Shown piece by piece: positions 59,742 through 64,000 of a stretch of DNA of 64,000 nt. The translations under genes and the position numbers were made by a program. The DNA lies in assembly GCA_964582475.1 (NCBI GenBank), contig CAZOQS010000001.1, forward strand, positions 372,001 to 436,000, given 5' to 3'. The stretch comes from JAGOTP01 sp964582475 (GTDB taxonomy: Bacteria > Patescibacteriota > Patescibacteriia > 2-12-FULL-60-25). Numbering within the stretch: the first letter of the stretch is position 1; the number at the start of each line of letters is the position of its first letter. The notes beneath the pieces were generated by a model. That model was not told the origin of the DNA. It made no database searches and saw only the letters and a program-made list of their open reading frames with translations.

Positions 59742-60233
59742 TTAAATACGAGACGTACCCTTAGTTACAATTTTTGTCGCTTTATCGATAAACAGAATAC
59801 CATCGAGGTGATCGATCTCATGTTGGAATACGATGGAAGGAAAGCCTTTGAGTTCAAGCGTGACGCGTTTGCCGTGTCGGTTGATGGTTTCAACGGTGAT
59901 TTTTTTGTGACGTGTGACGAGCCCAAACTGATCTGGAACACTGAGACAGCCTTCTTCACTTTCGATCATCGTCTCTGATTTTTTTGTGATGACCGGATTC
60001 ATGTAGCACTCAGGGCGGGCACCGGTATTTACGACGATGGCGCGAATATTTCGTCCAACTTGTGGGGAGGCGATTCCGACTCCATCCGCGATAAACATCG
60101 TTCGTACGAGTTTATCTAGGTAGGCCTGGAATTCCGGGGTGGTGATTTCTTCAACCGTAAGTTCAACCGAGCGCTCGCGGAGGCTCGGAGTCGGGAGAGT
60201 GACGATCGAAAAGACATCTGACATAACACTCAA
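59742..60233 (-). CDS. def: Peptide deformylase
   Basis: Metallohydrolase removing the N-formyl group from new proteins. 163 residues with motif 1 GVGIASPQVG, motif 2 EGCLSVP (metal-binding Cys) and motif 3 QHEIDHLDG (catalytic HExxH). It follows the PriA-like gene by three bases and precedes fmt, so the three are probably one transcript. Confidence 0.96.
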   Translation of the reverse strand: MSVMSDVFSIVTLPTPSLRERSVELTVEEITTPEFQAYLDKLVRTMFIADGVGIASPQVGRNIRAIVVNTGARPECYMNPVITKKSETMIESEEGCLSVPDQFGLVTRHKKITVETINRHGKRVTLELKGFPSIVFQHEIDHLDGILFIDKATKIVTKGTSRI

Positions 60234-60235
60234 TG

Positions 60236-61969
60236 CTACTTGAAAAAGGCGATTGGATCAAGGTCTATGAGCGCGACAGCGGCGAGGGGCTGAAGGAGCT
60301 CAACCAGCGTGTTTTCTGGAGTATCTGGGCTAAATAGGAGGTGAATGGCCGTTCGCTCGCTTGCCCCGGCGCGGCGAAATTCGATTTTATAGGGCCCTTC
60401 GAGGGTTCCTTGGCCGGCAATTCTGAGCTTCGCCGCCTCGATCCAGGCGGCTACTTCTTTCTCTGGGCCATCAATCAAGCACTTCACGCGTCGCCAGGTA
60501 GGGGGATAATGGAAGAGGCGGCGGCTCCCGAGTTCGGTTTCGAAGATCTGCTTCACGCCCTCTCCTGTTTTACCTTGCTCCCAGAACGGGAGGTCTTGTT
60601 CAAGTGATTGGATGAGCAGGGTCCCTTCGGCCTGCGCGACGCGGTTCATGAGTCGGCGGATAGCGATCAGGCGTCGTTCAGCTCTACGGACATCTTCAAT
60701 CATCCCACCCAAGAGTTGGCCGATGGTCACGACGACAAGTGCTTTTGTTGGAATGGGTTGTTCGAGCTGATCATTGGTTGTGTCGCGCCATTCAACCGGT
60801 GTCTCGGGTTCGGACTGTTCCCAGGCGCGCTTGAGCTGTTCGATCCCAGGCATCGCTTTTCCAAGATCGACGCCACCACACGCCGTACACGCGAGGGGAA
60901 GCTCTTGGGTTTTGCCACACGAACGACAAATCGCATGATCTGCTTCCGCAGCGACCGGGGAAGTGCAGTGCACACACAGCGCTTGCCAGCCGCAATCGCG
61001 ACAGGCGAGTCGAGCGGCTCGGCCGCGAATGGGATGAATGATGACACGTGGGCCGTCATGCTCCTCAAGTGACAGGAGTGTATCCGCTTGAATACTCGGA
61101 ATCGCAGACCGACCACGTGGATGATAGACGTTCGTTAATAACTCACAGGCGATATCTGGGGCTTGGGCGCCGGCATGCAGTGGAGGAGTGAGGCCAAAGG
61201 CTTCCACCGTGACACCCGCATACTTCGCTGCCCAGCCTGCTAAACGACGGGCATCGTAGCGTGGCGCTTGTTCGTCTTGCTTGTGATCGTCATTCTCCGG
61301 TTCGTCAATCAACACGAGATCAGCGGTTGGGGCGAGCCATGCTCCGAGACGCGTAGCGATCAAACAGGAGGCTTCTCCAGAAAGGAATTTCGACCAATGA
61401 TCGTAGTACGCTCCGTCGTTTAGATCGCCATGCAGGGTGAGCGCTGGAACGGCATCCGTGTGCAGGGCGGCTTGAAGCGCGGGGATTCGATTGGTCCAAG
61501 GTGTGAGGATGAGTACGCGCTGGCCATTCGCGAGCGCTGCCTTCGCGCGTGTCACGAGCGCCGCCTCGTGATCCGTTTGCCAATGTGCGCTGGCGGTTCC
61601 CGTCGCCTTTGGAGAAGAATATTCTTTTATCGGCGCCGGTTCTTTCGGAAGCCGTTTAGGGAGTGCTCCAAGCCAGGCGTGAAGCACAGTTGGAAGTGAG
61701 GAAAAGGTTCGCTCCGCGACCCACGTGAGGAGCTCAAGGCACTCGGACGAAAAACGAAACGAGACCGGGATCGGTCCAGTGATTGCTTTTACGCGTGTTG
61801 CATACGCGCTTGTTGGTTTGATTTGTCGGATGATCGCTTCGGTTTGGTGTCCGCGCAATGGGACATAGACAAGCTGTCCGACCTCGTATGCCTCGTTGTC
61901 TGGAAACGAATAATCAAACCCATTCAGGCCAAAGGGGGTTCTGCGAATCGGAATGACCTCGGCAAACAT
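60236..61969 (-). CDS. PriA-like protein with degenerate helicase core
   Basis: 577 residues. N-terminal PriA-type 3'-DNA-binding domain (VGQLVYVPLRGHQTEAIIRQ), and the zinc module is intact: CRDC, CVHC, CRSC and CTAC pairs across residues about 340-385. In contrast, the helicase core is degraded. I see no Walker A P-loop (no GSGKT), and the DEAH-box position reads LVLIDEPENDDHKQ. It probably lacks ATPase activity and acts as a DNA-binding replication-restart scaffold. Typical PriA is about 730 residues. Followed by def and fmt. Confidence 0.82.
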   Translation of the reverse strand: MFAEVIPIRRTPFGLNGFDYSFPDNEAYEVGQLVYVPLRGHQTEAIIRQIKPTSAYATRVKAITGPIPVSFRFSSECLELLTWVAERTFSSLPTVLHAWLGALPKRLPKEPAPIKEYSSPKATGTASAHWQTDHEAALVTRAKAALANGQRVLILTPWTNRIPALQAALHTDAVPALTLHGDLNDGAYYDHWSKFLSGEASCLIATRLGAWLAPTADLVLIDEPENDDHKQDEQAPRYDARRLAGWAAKYAGVTVEAFGLTPPLHAGAQAPDIACELLTNVYHPRGRSAIPSIQADTLLSLEEHDGPRVIIHPIRGRAARLACRDCGWQALCVHCTSPVAAEADHAICRSCGKTQELPLACTACGGVDLGKAMPGIEQLKRAWEQSEPETPVEWRDTTNDQLEQPIPTKALVVVTIGQLLGGMIEDVRRAERRLIAIRRLMNRVAQAEGTLLIQSLEQDLPFWEQGKTGEGVKQIFETELGSRRLFHYPPTWRRVKCLIDGPEKEVAAWIEAAKLRIAGQGTLEGPYKIEFRRAGASERTAIHLLFSPDTPENTLVELLQPLAAVALIDLDPIAFFK

Positions 61970-62760
61970 CAGACAAGTTCAAATTCAGCCGTCAGCATCC
62001 CAACGCCAAACGGGGCTTCGTAGCAGAGAACGCTGGGTTTCACGTGCATTTTTTGAATCGCTCCTAGAAGCGTCACGATCGGTTGTGCGCCGCATTGCTG
62101 AGCCTCCTTCAAGACGTCAGGGCTCAAGGCGATAATCGGCGCTGGGTTCACTTGAGCGATCGCTTGTTTCACCGCTTCTTCGAAGGCCGGGCCTTCTGTA
62201 TTGATTCCTTGCTGAGAATATTGATTCGACCGGTGGGAAAGATCCGCCGCCGCAAAGAAAGCGATTCGACGCGTATCATCATGGATGACCTGCATCACTT
62301 CTTGTCCAAACTTCGCATGCTCTTCGTTCGATAAGCCGGAAATGCTCAGTGGAACGATCTTCATTGCGGGAAGGTGACTGAGGAGAAATGAGAGAGAGAT
62401 CGTCATGCCGTAATCCAGCTTCTCTTCACTCATGAGAGAGAAAGGGATAGCGGTCTCGCGCATGTGACGATGGAGTCGATCAATGAAGAGCGAATCGCCC
62501 TTTGCTTGAACGGTCGTCCCATGATCGCCAAATTCCTTGAGGTTGCCCGTGTAGCTCGGGGCGATATTGCAGCTGAAGCCATCCGGGTAGTAGGCGGCGT
62601 GCGAAGAGATCAGGACCAGCGTATCAGGCTTCGTCGCATACAAATGCTCCTCAAGCGTTCGATAGGCATCGAGCGTATGGGTCAGCGATTCACGATGCTC
62701 CTTTCCAATGGTTGGAATGAGGAGCGGTGAATGGGGGGCGATAGCGGAGAACACGAGCAT
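61969..62760 (-). CDS. LigB/MEMO-like class III extradiol dioxygenase-fold protein
   Basis: 263 residues with the LigB-type opening AIAPHSPLLIPTIGKEHR, the central LVLISSHAAYYPDGF, and the later FFAAADLSHRSNQYSQQG; this fits the MEMO/AmmeMemoRadiSam-B superfamily. Some metal-site His are recognisable (PHSP and SSH). Whether it has oxygenase activity is unclear; MEMO proteins often do not. Its 3' base overlaps the PriA-like start, and it is followed upstream on the same strand by the surface protein at the window end. Confidence 0.8.
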   Translation of the reverse strand: MLVFSAIAPHSPLLIPTIGKEHRESLTHTLDAYRTLEEHLYATKPDTLVLISSHAAYYPDGFSCNIAPSYTGNLKEFGDHGTTVQAKGDSLFIDRLHRHMRETAIPFSLMSEEKLDYGMTISLSFLLSHLPAMKIVPLSISGLSNEEHAKFGQEVMQVIHDDTRRIAFFAAADLSHRSNQYSQQGINTEGPAFEEAVKQAIAQVNPAPIIALSPDVLKEAQQCGAQPIVTLLGAIQKMHVKPSVLCYEAPFGVGMLTAEFELV

Positions 62761-62769
62761 AGAAGGGGT

Positions 62770-64000
62770 TTAAAGCGAAGGAGAAATACTAGCTGCGGCG
62801 AGTTCGGGGACCTCGATTGGAGCATGGGGCTGAAGGATCATTCCAATCGGGTAGGTTTCAAGCAAGCGGTCCGGTAATACGACGACGTTCTTCCACTGAT
62901 ACCCAAGCTCTAGGAAGTCCGCTTCGCTCGTGATGGGTCGGCGTTGGCCATCTTCGACAACGTATACCGATGCAGACGTTTTTCCACGAATCAGTTCTCC
63001 ATTTTGCAGGCCGTAAGCAGTTCCTTCTTTGACAGCAGCTACCTGCTTCGCGGTCCAAGTCTTTGCTGGTCGTCCACGGAAGTACAGTGTCAGGAAAGAG
63101 ATGTCAGGAATGCGTTGGCGGACATTGTTTTCGATGTACCAGTAGACTTTCGAAGGATCCTTCACGAGCAAACCGGTTGGATAGGTGGTCGAAGTCGTGA
63201 TGTCGACTCCGTCCGTGTAGCCTTGTAAATCAGATGCTACAACCTCAATCAACTCATCCTCATTGAAGCCAAATTTCTCAAAGGCTTTTGGTTGGATGAG
63301 GCGTTTCGTTGTTCCCACGAGAAGATAGCGTTCGCCTTCAGCGAGCTGCACGAGCGAGTAGTTAGGGAAATTCACGGGCGAACCAAGACGATAGCTGCTC
63401 AGCCGACTATCATCGGTGACGACGATTTTGCTCGTATCGACCAAGGAGGCGGCGACAGCGCCGTTTTTAATCGGGCGTCGTTCACCATTTCGTAACAAGT
63501 ACAAATCGCCAGATGTTTTTCCACGCACAATTGTTCCTTCAGGGAAACGGAGGGCAAACCAACGCTGCCAAATTTTCCAGAGATTAAAATTGCCAGCAAT
63601 GTGAGGCGTGTAGCTATAGAGCATAGCCGTGGCATTGTTGACGGGTGTGACGCTTTTTCCACTAATCGTCACGGTCTTGCCTGGTGCTTGACCCGCAATC
63701 GTCGTGCCGCGTGAAAGAATCTGCATTAAATATTTTTCCCGATGCTGTTTCGCGGCCCATTCAATCTGGCTCGCGAAGCCACGGAATTCTTGAAGTCGAG
63801 GATCATTCATCGAGCAGTCATCACAGATCGCATAGCCCGTTGCCCAATCGAGTTGTTTTTGGCTCGGACTCGGATCGTCGACTAAGCTCTGTTCTTTTTG
63901 GAGGAGAGCGAGGAGGTAATGCGGATTGACTTGGTAGGTCGTGGAAACACGCCAAATAATTTCTGCAGCGGATCGTTCAACGCCATCGATATCGAGCGTG
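62770..64000 (-). CDS. Surface protein with lytic-transglycosylase-like domain and repeats (cut by window)
   Basis: The frame stays open to the window edge, so the 5' end is missing; 409 residues are visible. The upstream part reads SAAEIIWRVSTTYQVNPHYL, then LALLQKEQSLV, resembling the catalytic helix region of soluble lytic transglycosylases, with an uncommon CDDCS. The rest has four copies of a 50-60-residue repeat with a core like G-x2-R/V-x-G-x-TS-x-VY-x4-G-x-RR-x-I (for example RGKTSGDLYLLRNGERRPI and RGKTSASVYVVEDGQRRPI). This suggests a cell-wall enzyme with carbohydrate- or surface-binding repeats. An internal ATG at 63810 is not the start. Confidence 0.8.
   Translation of the reverse strand, partial: TLDIDGVERSAAEIIWRVSTTYQVNPHYLLALLQKEQSLVDDPSPSQKQLDWATGYAICDDCSMNDPRLQEFRGFASQIEWAAKQHREKYLMQILSRGTTIAGQAPGKTVTISGKSVTPVNNATAMLYSYTPHIAGNFNLWKIWQRWFALRFPEGTIVRGKTSGDLYLLRNGERRPIKNGAVAASLVDTSKIVVTDDSRLSSYRLGSPVNFPNYSLVQLAEGERYLLVGTTKRLIQPKAFEKFGFNEDELIEVVASDLQGYTDGVDITTSTTYPTGLLVKDPSKVYWYIENNVRQRIPDISFLTLYFRGRPAKTWTAKQVAAVKEGTAYGLQNGELIRGKTSASVYVVEDGQRRPITSEADFLELGYQWKNVVVLPDRLLETYPIGMILQPHAPIEVPELAAASISPSL

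Noticed and set aside
1..64000. CRISPR array, prophage, insertion sequence or recoded TGA stop
   Set aside because: No spaced direct repeats, phage structural genes or transposase ORFs are visible, and several genes end naturally at TGA.

Overview
The window looks like a piece of a compact, mid-GC bacterial chromosome, most probably from the Candidate Phyla Radiation (Patescibacteria), perhaps an Uhrbacteria- or Magasanikbacteria-like lineage. This placement is inference. It rests on short intergenic gaps and overlapping convergent genes, and on families common in that group: DUF5671, DUF3048, DUF2304, TrmB-type regulators, a single-ring membrane Clp-like ATPase, and a lytic-transglycosylase-like protein with surface repeats. 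It also rests on many large orphan membrane or surface proteins. TGA is used as a normal stop. I count about 63 protein genes and four tRNAs (Thr-CGT, Gly-CCC, Val-CAC, Gln-TTG, all with encoded CCA). I see no rRNA operon, CRISPR array, prophage or insertion sequence.

Layout. 1-18.7 kb: recQ (cut by the window edge), truB, then an envelope and glycan block (polyprenyl-phosphate sugar transferase, exported subtilase, two tandem UDP-xylose-synthase-like epimerases, membrane AAA+ ATPase, GT2, DUF2304, two GT4, polytopic membrane protein, PgsA-like enzyme, MurE-like ligase, PH-domain protein, FtsB/DivIC-like and SurA-N-like proteins). 19-24.3 kb: two tRNAs, a RodA-like SEDS protein, gyrB and a TrmB-like regulator. 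26.5-34.6 kb: rplY, DUF3048, prmC, tRNA-Val, a Sua5-type synthase, a GT-B-like protein, small membrane proteins and engB. 35.5-43.4 kb: ftsEX, a putative zincin, pepF and an ABC-F ATPase. 43.4-50.2 kb: a one-direction block that starts with an SPFH protein and runs ECF sigma factor, probable anti-sigma, DUF5666-like protein, long MacA-like adaptor, ABC ATPase, MacB-like permease, second DUF5666-like protein. 50.3-64 kb: tRNA-Gln, a 1389-residue surface subtilase, peroxiredoxin, SulP transporter, Rieske protein, nuclease, fmt, def, a degenerate PriA, a LigB/MEMO-like protein, and a surface protein cut by the window end.

The most unusual feature is a set of GC-rich islands between ordinary genes: 24.34-26.51 kb, 34.65-35.39 kb, 41.05-41.62 kb and 55.36-56.12 kb. 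Each carries small unrecognised genes with almost entirely G/C third codon positions. Most have a strong Shine-Dalgarno sequence and their own sigma70-like promoter, and they end in large GC-rich terminator hairpins. Resident genes look quite different: many have a -10 box (often TGGTATACT) ending only 5-8 bases before the ATG, which implies leaderless mRNAs, and no Shine-Dalgarno. The 34.65-35.39 kb island seems to hold a tiny ORF followed by more than 500 bases of structured non-coding RNA.
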